From contig NZ_BJVD01000004.1 in the NCBI RefSeq assembly GCF_007988965.1, forward strand, positions 124,001 through 188,000: a DNA stretch of 64,000 nt, written 5' to 3'. The notes below the pieces were generated by a model, which was not told the DNA's origin, searched no databases, and saw only the letters and a program-made list of their open reading frames with translations. Numbering within the stretch: the stretch's first letter is position 1; each line of letters begins with the position of its first letter. A program made the translations under genes and the position numbers. Shown one piece after another: positions 28,057 to 40,091 of the stretch. Source of the DNA: Rummeliibacillus stabekisii. GTDB lineage: Bacteria > Bacillota > Bacilli > Bacillales_A > Planococcaceae.

Positions 28057-28440
28057 ATGAGTAATATTCCAGCAAGTTTGCGTTATTCAGAAGAGCATGA
28101 ATGGGTGAAAACAGAAGACGGTAAAGTACGCATCGGCATTACAGAGTTCGCACAATCTGAACTTGGCGATATCGTATTCGTAGAACTTCCAGAAGTAGGC
28201 GACGAAATCGTAGCAGACGAACCATTCGGTAGTGTTGAATCTGTTAAAACAGTTTCAGAATTATACGCGCCAATCTCAGGTAAAGTAGTTGAAATCAATG
28301 GAGAGTTAGAAGACAGCCCTGAATTCGTTAACGAATCACCATATGAAAAAGCATGGATGGTTGTTGTAGAACCTTCAGATTCATCTCAAATCGATGCGCT
28401 ATTATCTGCTGAACAATACGGCGAATTAATCGAAGAATAA
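28057..28440 (+). CDS. gcvH: Glycine cleavage system H protein
   Basis: A 127-residue lipoyl carrier of the glycine cleavage complex. In Bacillales it is also the entry point for lipoate assembly. The lipoylated lysine is in [15 protein letters not shown] at about residue 64, and [20 protein letters not shown] forms the N-terminal sheet. GGAGGGGTAGAA precedes the ATG. A strong terminator follows. lipA in this window makes its cofactor. Confidence 0.97.
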   Translation: MSNIPASLRYSEEHEWVKTEDGKVRIGITEFAQSELGDIVFVELPEVGDEIVADEPFGSVESVKTVSELYAPISGKVVEINGELEDSPEFVNESPYEKAWMVVVEPSDSSQIDALLSAEQYGELIEE

Positions 28441-28446
28441 TCTTAT

Positions 28447-28482
28447 TCAAGCGCCTCACTATTCTGTGTTGGCGCTTTTTAT
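28447..28482 (+). terminator. Terminator after gcvH
   Basis: AAGCGCC-TCAC / GTG-TTGGCGCTT, then TTTTT. Confidence 0.85.
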
Positions 28483-28528
28483 ATCAAATGAGAGTATCGT
28501 CTGACTATCCAATGAGGAGGTGCGGGCA

Positions 28529-28870
28529 TTGCCTGATAAAGTGCTTATAGTAGAGGGAAGGCAGGATAAGCTTCAAATAGCACCTCTATTGACAGAAAGC
28601 ATTCCAATTATATGCACCAATGGAACGATTAGCGCAAGCAAGCTAGAAGAGTTGCTAACCCCTTACGAACAATACGATTTATACACATTATTCGATGAAG
28701 ATTACTCAGGCGACCGCTTGCGGGCACTGATGAAAAAAGAGTATCCAGAGGCATATCATTTGCGTACACTCTCCTTATATAGACAGGTAGAAACGACTCC
28801 AAGAAAATATTTGGCAAGGGTCTTGTTAGCAGCAGATTTCGAAATTGACCCTGCTTATTTTATAGAATAG
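28529..28870 (+). CDS. yusF: Toprim domain protein YusF
   Basis: A 113-residue small Toprim protein related to the OLD/RNase M5 type. The catalytic Glu is in VLIVEGRQDK near the N-terminus and the DxD-like pair is in YTLFDEDYSGDRLRALM near residue 55. The function is probably nucleic-acid related but unproven. TTG 28529 lies eight bases after GAGGAGG. The longer frame begins with a GTG inside that site. It is probably cotranscribed with yusE, whose ATG follows three bases after its stop. Confidence 0.82.
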   Translation: MPDKVLIVEGRQDKLQIAPLLTESIPIICTNGTISASKLEELLTPYEQYDLYTLFDEDYSGDRLRALMKKEYPEAYHLRTLSLYRQVETTPRKYLARVLLAADFEIDPAYFIE

Positions 28871-28872
28871 GG

Positions 28873-29193
28873 ATGATCCAATCGATGCAAGAATGGTCAA
28901 TTGAAGAATGGGAAAACACGAAAAAAAGCGGCCAATTGTGCGCTTTTTATCTCTATACGCCCATGTGTGGTACATGCATGGTTGCCTCTAAAATGATGGA
29001 GGTCATCCAACAAACATTCCCACAAATCCCAATGGGTAAAATCAATTTGAATTATGCTGAAGAACTGGCATATGAATATCAGGTGGAAAGTGTTCCTTGC
29101 CTGTTAATCGCTGAAGATGGCGAAGTGCATGACAAAATATACGCTTTTCAGTCTGTGTCATATTTGTTTGAAAAGTTTCAAAAAAAGGATTGA
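28873..29193 (+). CDS. yusE: Thioredoxin-like protein YusE
   Basis: A 106-residue thioredoxin fold with active site MCGTC near residue 34 in the expected position after the first strand, and the cis-proline loop VESVPCLLIAEDGEV. A second start (ATG 28885) is possible, and neither has a strong ribosome site, so coupling to yusF is likely. The -35 of the met promoter overlaps its stop codon. Confidence 0.82.
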   Translation: MIQSMQEWSIEEWENTKKSGQLCAFYLYTPMCGTCMVASKMMEVIQQTFPQIPMGKINLNYAEELAYEYQVESVPCLLIAEDGEVHDKIYAFQSVSYLFEKFQKKD

Positions 29194-29218
29194 CGAACAA
29201 AATTCAGCATGGTAAAGT
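29190..29218 (+). promoter_or_regulatory. Predicted SigA promoter of the met operon
   Basis: TTGACG and TAAAGT with a 17-base spacer, 32 bases before the riboswitch. Confidence 0.7.
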
Positions 29219-29249
29219 AACTAGCATAACCTAATTAAATATTGCGTTG

Positions 29250-29356
29250 CTCTTATTAAGAGAGGTGGAGGGAAGTGCCCTATGAAGCCCGGCAACCGTC
29301 ACAGTTTGTGATATGGTGCCAATTCACGCAAAGTGTAAACTTTGGAAGATGAGAGA
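29250..29356 (+). ncRNA. SAM-I (S-box) riboswitch
   Basis: The hallmark S-box core is complete: P1 strand CTCTTAT, AGAGGTGGAGGGA, GCCCTATGAAGCCCGGCAACC, then GTGCCAATTC, and closing P1 strand GATGAGAG. It is followed by a strong terminator, giving premature termination when SAM is abundant. It controls the downstream methionine transporter genes. Confidence 0.96.
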
Positions 29357-29382
29357 ACGGTTTTCGTATAAATACAATACGT

Positions 29383-29426
29383 AAGGCCTTTCTGTTTATC
29401 TTTAACAGAAAGGCCTTATTTTTTTT
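29383..29426 (+). terminator. Riboswitch-controlled terminator upstream of metN
   Basis: A perfect 14-bp stem AAGGCCTTTCTGTT / AACAGAAAGGCCTT, followed by nine bases that are nearly all T. It is the expression platform of the S-box. Confidence 0.95.
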
Positions 29427-29444
29427 GATGAAAGGGGTTTGGCT

Positions 29445-30470
29445 ATGATTCTCTTAAAGAATGTACTAAAAAAATATAAAACAGCAAGTGGATCCCTTAC
29501 AGCTGTCCAAGATGCCAATTTGACGATCAGAAAAGGTGAAATATTTGGAATTATCGGTTACAGCGGTGCTGGTAAGAGTACAATGATTCGTTTGTTAAAC
29601 GGGTTGGAAAAACCGACTTCAGGCACCGTACAAGTGAGCGGGTACGATATATCCACCATTAAGGGAAAAGAGCTGAGACAGGCAAGACAGAAGATCAGCA
29701 TGATATTCCAGCATTTCAACCTGCTATGGTCGCGGACTGTGGAAGAAAATATCGCCTTTCCTCTTGAAATAGCGGGCGTTGGAAAAGAGGCAAGCCAAAA
29801 GCGAGTAAGCGAATTAGTTGAAATGGTTGGCTTAAAGGGAAGAGAGAAAGCCTATCCATCCCAATTGTCAGGTGGGCAAAAACAGCGCGTAGGTATTGCA
29901 AGAGCATTAGCCAATAATCCAGAAGTGTTGCTTTGTGACGAAGCAACCTCAGCGCTCGATCCGGAAACAACAGATGCTATCCTAGATTTGCTTTTAGACA
30001 TTAATGAAAAGCTGGGTATTACAGTTGTGCTTATCACACACGAAATGCATGTTATCCGCAAAATCTGTCATCGAGTGGCAGTGATGGAGGCTGGGCAAAT
30101 CGTTGAGCAAGGCAATGTTCTAGAGGTGTTCCAATCACCAAAAGCAGAAATTACAAAAAAATTCGTTTCTCAGGTAACAGAATCAGCAGAACATAAAGAA
30201 TCGATTTCGCAAATGCTGGATGATCCAAACAGCCAATTAATTCAGCTGACATTTGTCGGCAAGAAAGCTGAGCAGCCAGTGATTTCGCATTTGATTCGCA
30301 CATTCGATGTGGATGTAAATATTGTGCACGGAAATATTTCCGCTACCAAAAGCGGCCCATACGGCACACTGATCGTTCGCATTGCGGGCAATGAAGAAAA
30401 TATAAATAGAGCCATTCAATACTTAGATGGGGAAGATGTTAAATCGGAGGTGATCCAACATGCTAACTAA
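29445..30470 (+). CDS. metN: Methionine ABC transporter ATP-binding protein
   Basis: A 341-residue ATPase with Walker A GYSGAGKST near residue 39, signature LSGGQKQR near 141, Walker B VLLCDEATSALDP near 160 and the H-loop ITHEMHVI. The C-terminal NIL domain (from about 260: LIQLTFVGKKAEQPVISHLI) senses cytosolic methionine. ATG 29445 follows AAAGGGG. The frame also reaches a TTG six bases earlier. The 3' end overlaps metI by 11 bases. Confidence 0.96.
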   Translation: MILLKNVLKKYKTASGSLTAVQDANLTIRKGEIFGIIGYSGAGKSTMIRLLNGLEKPTSGTVQVSGYDISTIKGKELRQARQKISMIFQHFNLLWSRTVEENIAFPLEIAGVGKEASQKRVSELVEMVGLKGREKAYPSQLSGGQKQRVGIARALANNPEVLLCDEATSALDPETTDAILDLLLDINEKLGITVVLITHEMHVIRKICHRVAVMEAGQIVEQGNVLEVFQSPKAEITKKFVSQVTESAEHKESISQMLDDPNSQLIQLTFVGKKAEQPVISHLIRTFDVDVNIVHGNISATKSGPYGTLIVRIAGNEENINRAIQYLDGEDVKSEVIQHAN

Positions 30471-31128
30471 GTTATTTCCAAATGTGGATTGGCTAGCAAT
30501 GTGGGAAGCAACACAGGAAACTATTTATATGACAGTAGTCTCAACTGTGTTCACCTTTGTCATTGGACTTTTATTAGGGATTATCCTATTTTTGAGCAGT
30601 CCCAATCAATTATGGGCAAATAAGCTAGTCAATTGGCTGACAGGATCAGTCGTGAATATTTTCCGCTCTATTCCATTTATTATCCTGGTCATCCTCCTTA
30701 TCCCATTTACTAACATGCTATTGGGAACGATTCGAGGAGCGAACGCAGCATTGCCGGCATTAATTATCGGCGCTGCACCTTTCTACGCGAGACTAGTATT
30801 GATTTCTTTCCGGGAGATTGATAAAGGGGTGATCGAGGCAGTCAGATCTATGGGCGCTAAAACAAGCACATTGATTTGGAAAGTCTTAATCCCAGAATCA
30901 TGGCCAGCTTTAATCTCTGGCATTACAGTGACAGCTGTAGCATTAGTCGGCTATACAGCAATGGCGGGCATCATTGGAGCAGGAGGCCTAGGCGACTTAG
31001 CCTTTTTAGATGGATTCCAGCGTAGCCGTACCGACGTCGTATTTGTTGCCACTGTGTTTATATTAGTCATCGTGTTTGTTATCCAAATAGTGGGTGACTT
31101 TATTACAGCAAGGCTTGATAAACGATAA
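30460..31128 (+). CDS. metI: Methionine ABC transporter permease
   Basis: A 222-residue permease with five membrane helices. The ABC permease EAA loop is seen as FREIDKGVIEAVRSMGAKTS near residue 125. The N-terminal ATQETIYMTVVSTVFTFVIG is typical of MetI/MetP. Its ATG lies inside metN and GGAGGTGATCC serves as ribosome site. It forms the channel that pairs with MetN. Confidence 0.96.
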   Translation: MLTKLFPNVDWLAMWEATQETIYMTVVSTVFTFVIGLLLGIILFLSSPNQLWANKLVNWLTGSVVNIFRSIPFIILVILLIPFTNMLLGTIRGANAALPALIIGAAPFYARLVLISFREIDKGVIEAVRSMGAKTSTLIWKVLIPESWPALISGITVTAVALVGYTAMAGIIGAGGLGDLAFLDGFQRSRTDVVFVATVFILVIVFVIQIVGDFITARLDKR

Positions 31129-31179
31129 TTTGGTTGAACCGTTCAGACGTTCACATAAAACGAAAGGGAGTTATGAAAA

Positions 31180-31998
31180 ATGAAGAAACTTGTAGCAGGA
31201 ATTCTTACCGCATCGTTGGCACTTAGCCTAGCAGCATGCGGAAACAAAGACAAAGCAGGATCAGACAAAGAATTGGTAGTGGGTGCATCTAATACACCAC
31301 ATGCTATCATTTTGGAAAAAGCGAAGCCTATTCTTAAAAAAGAAGGCATTGATTTGAAGATTGAAAAATATCAAGACTATGTATTACCAAACAAAGATTT
31401 AGATTCCGATGAAATTGATGCCAACTACTTCCAGCACATTCCGTATCTTGAAGAACAAATGAAAGACAATAACTATGATTTTGCGATTGCCGGCAAGATT
31501 CACATCGAACCAATCGGCGTCTATTCACAAAAATATAAATCACTTGATAAGTTGCCAGATGGAGCGACTATTCTAATCTCCAACTCTGTGACTGACCAAG
31601 GTCGTACACTTCAATTGCTTCAAGCAAACAAGTTGATTACGCTTAAAAAAGGTGTAGATCCTACTAAAGCAGTCATTAAAGATATTGATGAAAATCCGAA
31701 ACACTTAAAAATCGATGGCGGCACTGCACCTGAAATGTTAGTGCAAATGTACAAAAACGGGGAAGGCGATGCAGTTGTCATCAACTCTAATTTCGCCATT
31801 GATGCTGGTTTAGTCCCAACAAAAGATGCTATTGCTATTGAAAGCTCTGATTCACCATATGTAAACGTAGTAGCAGTGAAGAAGAAAAATAAAGACAACA
31901 AAGCAGTGAAAAAACTAGTAGATGCCCTTCATTCAAAAGAAATCCAAGACTTCATTACGAAAGAATGGAAAGGGTCAGTTGTACCGGTTTCTAAATAA
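31180..31998 (+). CDS. metQ: Methionine-binding lipoprotein
   Basis: A 272-residue NlpA/MetQ family lipoprotein. Signal peptide MKKLVAGILTASLALSLAAC ends in the lipobox cysteine at residue 20. The ligand-binding domain carries VGASNTPHAIILEKAKPILK, the YFQHIPYLEEQ motif and VVNVNSNF-like VVINSNFAIDAGL. It is membrane-anchored outside the cell and delivers methionine to MetNI. AAAGGGAG precedes the ATG. Confidence 0.95.
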   Translation: MKKLVAGILTASLALSLAACGNKDKAGSDKELVVGASNTPHAIILEKAKPILKKEGIDLKIEKYQDYVLPNKDLDSDEIDANYFQHIPYLEEQMKDNNYDFAIAGKIHIEPIGVYSQKYKSLDKLPDGATILISNSVTDQGRTLQLLQANKLITLKKGVDPTKAVIKDIDENPKHLKIDGGTAPEMLVQMYKNGEGDAVVINSNFAIDAGLVPTKDAIAIESSDSPYVNVVAVKKKNKDNKAVKKLVDALHSKEIQDFITKEWKGSVVPVSK

Positions 31999-32001
31999 AA
32001 C

Positions 32002-32037
32002 AAAAAGGTGTAAGCATTTAATGCTTACACCTTTTTT
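32002..32037. terminator. Bidirectional terminator between metQ and the LysR gene
   Basis: AAAAAGGTGTAAGCATT / AATGCTTACACCTTTTT with almost no loop and A/T tracts on both sides. Confidence 0.9.
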
Positions 32038-32941
32038 ATAATTTAAATTGCGACAGCCGTGAGAATAGTTGGCATACAAAGTCTAAAAAGATTTTTTCAG
32101 AAGGGGCCAGGTCACGATTGCGTGGATAGATAACCCCAACATTTCGTGTGAATGGAGGATTGGTGAGCGTCAACTTAGCTGTACGACGAGGTGTAGCATC
32201 GTAAAATGCACTTTCCGGTAGTAGGCTTACGCCGATTCCTGCGGCAACCAAGCCCTTTAAAGCATCTAAATCTTCACCCATCGTTGTGATATGTGGAGTA
32301 AACCCGACGGATTTGCAAGCTTCTACAGCAACCTGATGTAATATGTAATCTCTCGGAAACACAACAAAAGGATCTTTATGAAGGTCGGCCAATTGGATTT
32401 CTTTTTTATTTGCCAGGCGATGGTTTTCAGGGACCAAAGCAGCGATGTTTTCAGTAAAAAGTATTTTTGTATCAATCGATTCTTCATTTGCTGGAACAGG
32501 CCCTAAGAAAGCTAAGTTTAATTCACGATCCTTTACAGCCTGGATCAGATAGCGATAAGACCCTTGGCGTAATTGAAAGGAAACCGTCGGATGTTCTTTC
32601 TTGAAGGCTGATATGATGGTGGGCAGCAAAAAACTAGCCAGGCTTGTAGGGAAGCCGATTTTAATCGTTCCTTCTTCAGGGTTCAAGTATTCTTCAATCT
32701 GTTTTTGTGCAAAGTCGATGGCTTTCAATGATTCCAGTGTGTGTTCATAAAATACTTTGCCTATAGGCGTAAGCTTCACATTTCGACCAATGCGTTCAAA
32801 TAGTTTAACACCTAGTTCATCCTCTAAATTGGCGATTTGCCTGCTGACTGCTGATTGTGCCACTTGCAGTCTTTCAGCAGCAATCGAAATATGCTCTCTT
32901 TCTGCTACAGCGACAAAATATCGTAATTGGCGTAATTCCAA
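32036..32941 (-). CDS. LysR family transcriptional regulator
   Basis: A 301-residue regulator. The N-terminal winged HTH is LRQLRYFVAVAEREHISIAA, then AERLQVAQSAVSRQIANLE and ELGVKLFER. The effector domain starts near residue 90 (GTIKIGFPTSLASFLLPTII). The GTG at 32953 is fused to the ribosome site, so TTG 32941, 11 bases after AAAGGAG, is preferred. The target is unknown. It is convergent with metQ and divergent from suf, and no target gene is obvious. Confidence 0.88.
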   Translation of the reverse strand: MELRQLRYFVAVAEREHISIAAERLQVAQSAVSRQIANLEDELGVKLFERIGRNVKLTPIGKVFYEHTLESLKAIDFAQKQIEEYLNPEEGTIKIGFPTSLASFLLPTIISAFKKEHPTVSFQLRQGSYRYLIQAVKDRELNLAFLGPVPANEESIDTKILFTENIAALVPENHRLANKKEIQLADLHKDPFVVFPRDYILHQVAVEACKSVGFTPHITTMGEDLDALKGLVAAGIGVSLLPESAFYDATPRRTAKLTLTNPPFTRNVGVIYPRNRDLAPSEKIFLDFVCQLFSRLSQFKL

Positions 32942-33102
32942 ACCGACACTCACTCCTTTCTATCTAATTTTTCGATTAATTCTAATTGAATTATATATGT
33001 TTTGGATGTTTTTTAAAATGGAAAGCCAGTTTCCCATAAAAAAAGAACACATTGCCTTAATAGTGAATCATGAATCTGGGTAGAATAGGGCGAGGTGATT
33101 CT

Positions 33103-33186
33103 ATGAAAGCGAAAGATCTTATTTTGATTGTTTTAAAAGAAATGCGTGTCAGAATGGGAGAGGAGATGTGGATGAAACTAGAATAG
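33103..33186 (+). CDS. Possible 27-codon peptide gene
   Basis: CGAGGTGATTCT precedes an ATG. The frame encodes MKAKDLILIVLKEMRVRMGE, then EMWMKLE, a short amphipathic helix. It lies alone between the LysR and suf genes with no partner. It is short enough to be chance. Confidence 0.25.
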   Translation: MKAKDLILIVLKEMRVRMGEEMWMKLE

Positions 33187-33244
33187 TAAAGGGGTTAACA
33201 CAGTTTTCATAGTGAAATCAATTCTCAATTAGAATCCTTCTATT

Positions 33245-33380
33245 GAAAATCATTTGATTTTCATTTAAGCTGATAGATAGTGAGCCCAAAATGTTTTGAA
33301 ATAATGTATACCAACTATCTTTGATTAGGATGAGAAACATTTTCAAATGATTTGCAAAGGGCTTTTTTTTGAGATAAAAT
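33245..33380 (+). promoter_or_regulatory. suf operon promoter with two upstream palindromes
   Basis: TTGCAA (33352-33357) and TAAAAT (33375-33380) are spaced by 17 bases. Upstream are GAAAATC-ATTT-GATTTTC (33245-33262) and CATTT-TC-AAATG (33338-33349), the latter ending three bases before the -35. Both are candidate operators and the binding protein is unknown. Confidence 0.55.
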
Positions 33381-33443
33381 TAGAATGATATTAAATTAGA
33401 AATGACAGCAAACATTTCATTGAAAATAAATGGGGGTAATACA

Positions 33444-34229
33444 ATGTCAACTTTAGTCATTAAAGATCTTCACGTCGAAATTGAAGGCAAAGAGATTTTA
33501 AAGGGTGTTAATTTATCACTCAATACAAACGAAGTACATGCAATCATGGGTCCAAACGGTACAGGTAAATCTACGTTAGCTTCTGCTATTATGGGCCATC
33601 CAAAATATGAAGTAACATCTGGTTCTATTACTTTAGATGGCGAAGATGTACTAGCTATGGAAGTAGACGAACGCGCAAAAGCAGGTCTATTCCTAGCAAT
33701 GCAATATCCTTCAGAAATCAGCGGTGTTACTAACGCAGACTTTATGCGTTCTGCAATCAACGCAAAACGCGGCGAAGGCAACGAAATTTCACTTATGAAA
33801 TTCATCCGCGAATTAGATGAAAAAATGGACTACCTAGAAATGCCTGAAGAAATGGGTCAACGTTATTTAAATGAAGGATTCTCTGGCGGGGAGAAAAAAC
33901 GTAATGAAATTCTTCAGTTAATGATGTTAAAACCTAAATTCGGTATCTTAGATGAAATCGACTCTGGTTTAGATATCGATGCATTAAAAGTTGTATCTAA
34001 AGGAATCAATGCAATGCGCGGCGAAGGTTTTGGTTGCTTAATGATTACCCACTATCAACGCCTATTAAACTACATCACACCTGATCATGTACACGTAATG
34101 ATGCAAGGTCGCGTAGTTAAATCTGGTGGCGAAGAGTTAGCTCAAAGACTAGAAGCTGAAGGCTATGACTGGGTTAAACAAGAATTAGGAATCGAAGACG
34201 AAGAAGAAACTACAGGACAAGAAGCATAA
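33444..34229 (+). CDS. sufC: Fe-S cluster assembly ATPase SufC
   Basis: A 261-residue ABC-type ATPase of the SufBCD scaffold. It has Walker A GPNGTGKST near residue 36, signature FSGGEKKRNEI near 146, Walker B KFGILDEIDSGLDIDAL and the H-switch MITHYQRLL. A longer frame begins at TTG 33402. ATG 33444 has GGGGGTAATAC upstream and matches SufC starts. It is the first gene of sufC-D-S-U-B. Confidence 0.96.
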   Translation: MSTLVIKDLHVEIEGKEILKGVNLSLNTNEVHAIMGPNGTGKSTLASAIMGHPKYEVTSGSITLDGEDVLAMEVDERAKAGLFLAMQYPSEISGVTNADFMRSAINAKRGEGNEISLMKFIRELDEKMDYLEMPEEMGQRYLNEGFSGGEKKRNEILQLMMLKPKFGILDEIDSGLDIDALKVVSKGINAMRGEGFGCLMITHYQRLLNYITPDHVHVMMQGRVVKSGGEELAQRLEAEGYDWVKQELGIEDEEETTGQEA

Positions 34230-34247
34230 GAGGGAGGATGAGCCAAC

Positions 34248-37211
<2,964 letters not shown>

Positions 37212-37215
37212 TTCC

Positions 37216-37335
37216 ATTTGGGAAGCGGAAGATGACGACTCCAACGGAAAATGCTTGAACTGAAAGCCCCGCAGGAACGTAGTGATGAGGAGATTGAAGT
37301 CAAGCCCGTGGAAAGCGTCGTCTGAAGCGGAACAT
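37216..37335. repeat. Dispersed GC-rich repeat, copy B (diverged), inside the suf operon
   Basis: The elements GACTCC, CCCCGCAGGAACG, GAGGAG and GCCCGTGGAAAGCG appear in the same order as in copies A and C. It separates sufU from sufB by 184 bases, while all other suf genes overlap or nearly touch. Confidence 0.6.
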
Positions 37336-37395
37336 TTACACTACATCTAAAGTAACTTGCAGTGCAAGTTAGGGATAATAAGAGGAGGAGAAATA

Positions 37396-38793
37396 ATGGC
37401 TAAACAAATGCCTGAAATTGGCGATTACGAGTACGGCTTCCATGACAAAGACGTATCCATTTTCCGTACAGAACGTGGGCTAACTCCTGAAATCGTAAAA
37501 GAGATCTCAAAAATGAAAGATGAGCCAGAGTGGATGCTTGACTTCCGCTTGAAATCATTAGACATTTTCTATTCAAAACCAATGCCTCAATGGGGCGGCG
37601 ACTTATCCGGTTTAAACTTCGATGAAATTACGTACTACGTAAAACCATCTGAAGCAACTCAGAAATCATGGGATGAAGTACCTGCTGAAATCAAAGCAAC
37701 ATTTGATAAACTAGGTATCCCTGAAGCAGAGCAAAAATATCTTGCCGGTGTATCTGCACAATACGAATCAGAAGTGGTATACCACAACATGAAAGAAGAG
37801 CTTGAAAATTTAGGCGTTGTCTTCAAAGATACAGACTCAGCTCTTCGTGAAAACGAAGATCTTTTCAAAGAATACTTCGGTAAAGCAATCCCGCCAAATG
37901 ACAACAAGTTTGCAGCATTGAATTCAGCTGTATGGTCAGGTGGTTCATTCATCTATGTACCAAAAGGCGTTGAACTTGAAACACCACTTCAAGCTTATTT
38001 CCGTATCAACTCTGAAAACATGGGTCAATTCGAGCGTACTTTAATCATCGTGGATGAAGGCGCAAGCGTGCACTATGTAGAAGGATGTACAGCACCTGTT
38101 TATACAACAAGTTCATTGCACAGTGCGGTTGTAGAAATCTTCATCAAAAAAGATGCATACTGCCGTTATACAACAATCCAAAACTGGGCAAACAACGTGT
38201 ACAACTTGGTAACAAAACGTGCAACATGTGAAGAAAATGCAACAATGGAATGGATCGATGGTAATATCGGTTCTAAACTTACAATGAAATACCCAGCATG
38301 TATCCTAAAAGGCGAAGGCGCACGTGGTATGACTTTATCTATTGCGATTGCTGGACGCGGCCAAAACCAAGATACAGGCGCTAAAATGATTCACTTAGCA
38401 CCAAACACATCATCAACAATTGTTTCTAAATCCATCTCAAAACACGGTGGTAACGTAACATACCGTGGACAAGTAAAATTCGGTAAACGCGCAACAAATG
38501 CTCGTGCCAATATCGAATGTGATACATTAATTATGGACAACGAATCAACTTCAGATACAATTCCTTACAATGAAGTGATGAATGATCAAATCGCTCTAGA
38601 ACACGAAGCGAAAGTATCAAAAGTATCAGAAGAACAATTATTCTACTTGATGAGCCGTGGTGTTTCTGAACAAGAAGCAACAGAAATGATCGTAATGGGC
38701 TTCATCGAACCATTCACAAAAGAACTTCCGATGGAATATGCGGTTGAAATGAACCGTCTAATCAAATTCGAAATGGAAGGTTCTATCGGTTAA
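37396..38793 (+). CDS. sufB: Fe-S cluster assembly protein SufB
   Basis: A 465-residue core scaffold subunit. Diagnostic stretches are [60 protein letters not shown] and [12 protein letters not shown]-like [20 protein letters not shown]. The conserved C-terminus is [23 protein letters not shown] 37396 follows AGAGGAGGAGAAATA. The last gene of the suf operon, it is followed by a strong terminator. Confidence 0.97.
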   Translation: MAKQMPEIGDYEYGFHDKDVSIFRTERGLTPEIVKEISKMKDEPEWMLDFRLKSLDIFYSKPMPQWGGDLSGLNFDEITYYVKPSEATQKSWDEVPAEIKATFDKLGIPEAEQKYLAGVSAQYESEVVYHNMKEELENLGVVFKDTDSALRENEDLFKEYFGKAIPPNDNKFAALNSAVWSGGSFIYVPKGVELETPLQAYFRINSENMGQFERTLIIVDEGASVHYVEGCTAPVYTTSSLHSAVVEIFIKKDAYCRYTTIQNWANNVYNLVTKRATCEENATMEWIDGNIGSKLTMKYPACILKGEGARGMTLSIAIAGRGQNQDTGAKMIHLAPNTSSTIVSKSISKHGGNVTYRGQVKFGKRATNARANIECDTLIMDNESTSDTIPYNEVMNDQIALEHEAKVSKVSEEQLFYLMSRGVSEQEATEMIVMGFIEPFTKELPMEYAVEMNRLIKFEMEGSIG

Positions 38794-38811
38794 TTTATAT
38801 TAGCCAATACT

Positions 38812-38847
38812 AAAGGAGACGAACTATAAAAGTTCGTCTCCTTTTTT
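38812..38847 (+). terminator. suf operon terminator
   Basis: AAAGGAGACGAACT / AGTTCGTCTCCTTT, then TTT. It is almost identical to the hairpin at 39466-39500. Confidence 0.9.
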
Positions 38848-39033
38848 GCGATATACCACCAAACATATGAAGAACATCATTGAATCTGTATATTTTTATA
38901 CGGATTCTTCTTTTATTTTAGAGAGTATTTCACCTAAAAACCGAACTTATTAATATCTATAGTAGCGTTGCCTATGCAAAACTTAAACAAGCTTCATATG
39001 CTGTAGTAGACAAGATAGAAAGGAGGGCTGAAT

Positions 39034-39414
39034 TTGTCTACTTGCCAAAAACTAGCAGATATTATCGGTGGTGAAGTCGTACAATCAAACCCTTGTGTAG
39101 TTATGCATCTTCGAGATATTCGGGCAACGATTTTAGGTCGTCGCACTCTTTCACCATTAGCATTGCCATTTATGTTATCCTTTGAAAAAAATGGTCTTAA
39201 TCTAGGTGAAAGTGTACTTCTTGAAAGAGAAGTTAATCCGATGCTTGATGCATTACGAAAAAGAGGGCTGAAAGTAACTGCATTTCATAACCATTGGCTG
39301 TTTGAAGAGCCAAGGTTAATGTATATGCATTGGGAAAACGTTGGAATGGATCCATTTGAGTTTGCTAAAAGAAGTTTTGAGGCAGCGCGTGAAGCTGGCC
39401 TGAAATTTATCTAA
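39034..39414 (+). CDS. DUF1259 (LppY/LpqO-like) single-domain protein
   Basis: A 126-residue protein with the DUF1259 core LREVNPMLDALRKRGLKVTA-like EREVNPMLDALRKRGLKVTA and FHNHWLFEEPRLMYMHWE. The known lipoprotein family carries two such units and a signal peptide. Here there is a single unit and no signal, so it is cytosolic. The start is TTG with GAAAGGAGGGC upstream. The His-rich FHNHW and YMHWE could bind a metal. The function is unknown. It is flanked by two near-identical terminators. Confidence 0.8.
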   Translation: MSTCQKLADIIGGEVVQSNPCVVMHLRDIRATILGRRTLSPLALPFMLSFEKNGLNLGESVLLEREVNPMLDALRKRGLKVTAFHNHWLFEEPRLMYMHWENVGMDPFEFAKRSFEAAREAGLKFI

Positions 39415-39465
39415 TGATTAAATCAAGAATGTAAAACTGGAACATCGGAAGATTTGAATTTCAAC

Positions 39466-39500
39466 AAGGAGACGAACCATGATAGTTCGTCTCCTTTTTT
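39466..39500 (+). terminator. Terminator after the DUF1259 gene
   Basis: AAGGAGACGAAC / GTTCGTCTCCTT, then TTTT. It is a near-duplicate of the suf terminator. Confidence 0.88.
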
Positions 39501-39515
39501 AATCCAAATTCGAAT

Positions 39516-40028
39516 TTATTCCTCTGTAGGATTGCTGGGTCCATTCAGTTCTAATTGATAAAAGGCTAAATCAAGCCACTTGTTGAATTTAAAACCCGCT
39601 TTTTGTATGGTACCTGAATACACAAAGCCAAAGTTTTTATGCATCGCAATACTTTTTTCATTCGTTGCATCAATACCAGCGATGAGGGTCATATACTCCT
39701 GTTCTTTAGCAATTGCAATAATTTCCTTCAATAAAGAGGATCCAATTCCTTTTTTCCTGTACTGTGTATCTACATAAACAGAATGTTCAATAGAATATTT
39801 ATAGGCGGGCCAGGCTCTAAAAGGGCCGAATGTCGCAAAACCAACTACTTTATCGTCTTCTTCACATACGACTATTGGATAACCTTCTGCTCTCTTTTGT
39901 TCAAACCAAGCTTCCCTGCTTTCAAGTGTTTGGGGGGTATAGGAGTAAACAGCTGTTGTATGGAGTATGGCGTCATTATAAATATGCAAAATGTCGACTA
40001 AATCTTTTTCAGTGGCTTCTCTGATCAT
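39516..40028 (-). CDS. GNAT N-acetyltransferase (phosphinothricin/methionine sulfoximine type)
   Basis: A 170-residue enzyme starting IREATEKDLVDILHIYNDAI. It has FEQKRAEGYPIVVCEEDDKV and the acetyl-CoA motif YVDTQYRKKGIGSSLLKEII (Q/RxxGxG/A), then AMHKNFGFVYSGTIQKAGFK. This order is the Pat/MddA/YwnH subgroup, which acetylates phosphinothricin or oxidised methionine analogues. ATG 40028 follows GAAAGGAAGAG. The longer frame has no support. Confidence 0.88.
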   Translation of the reverse strand: MIREATEKDLVDILHIYNDAILHTTAVYSYTPQTLESREAWFEQKRAEGYPIVVCEEDDKVVGFATFGPFRAWPAYKYSIEHSVYVDTQYRKKGIGSSLLKEIIAIAKEQEYMTLIAGIDATNEKSIAMHKNFGFVYSGTIQKAGFKFNKWLDLAFYQLELNGPSNPTEE

Positions 40029-40091
40029 TTTTCTCTTCCTTTCAAATGGTCTTTTCTTATCATTGTAGAATGTTCCATGCAAAACGTAAAA

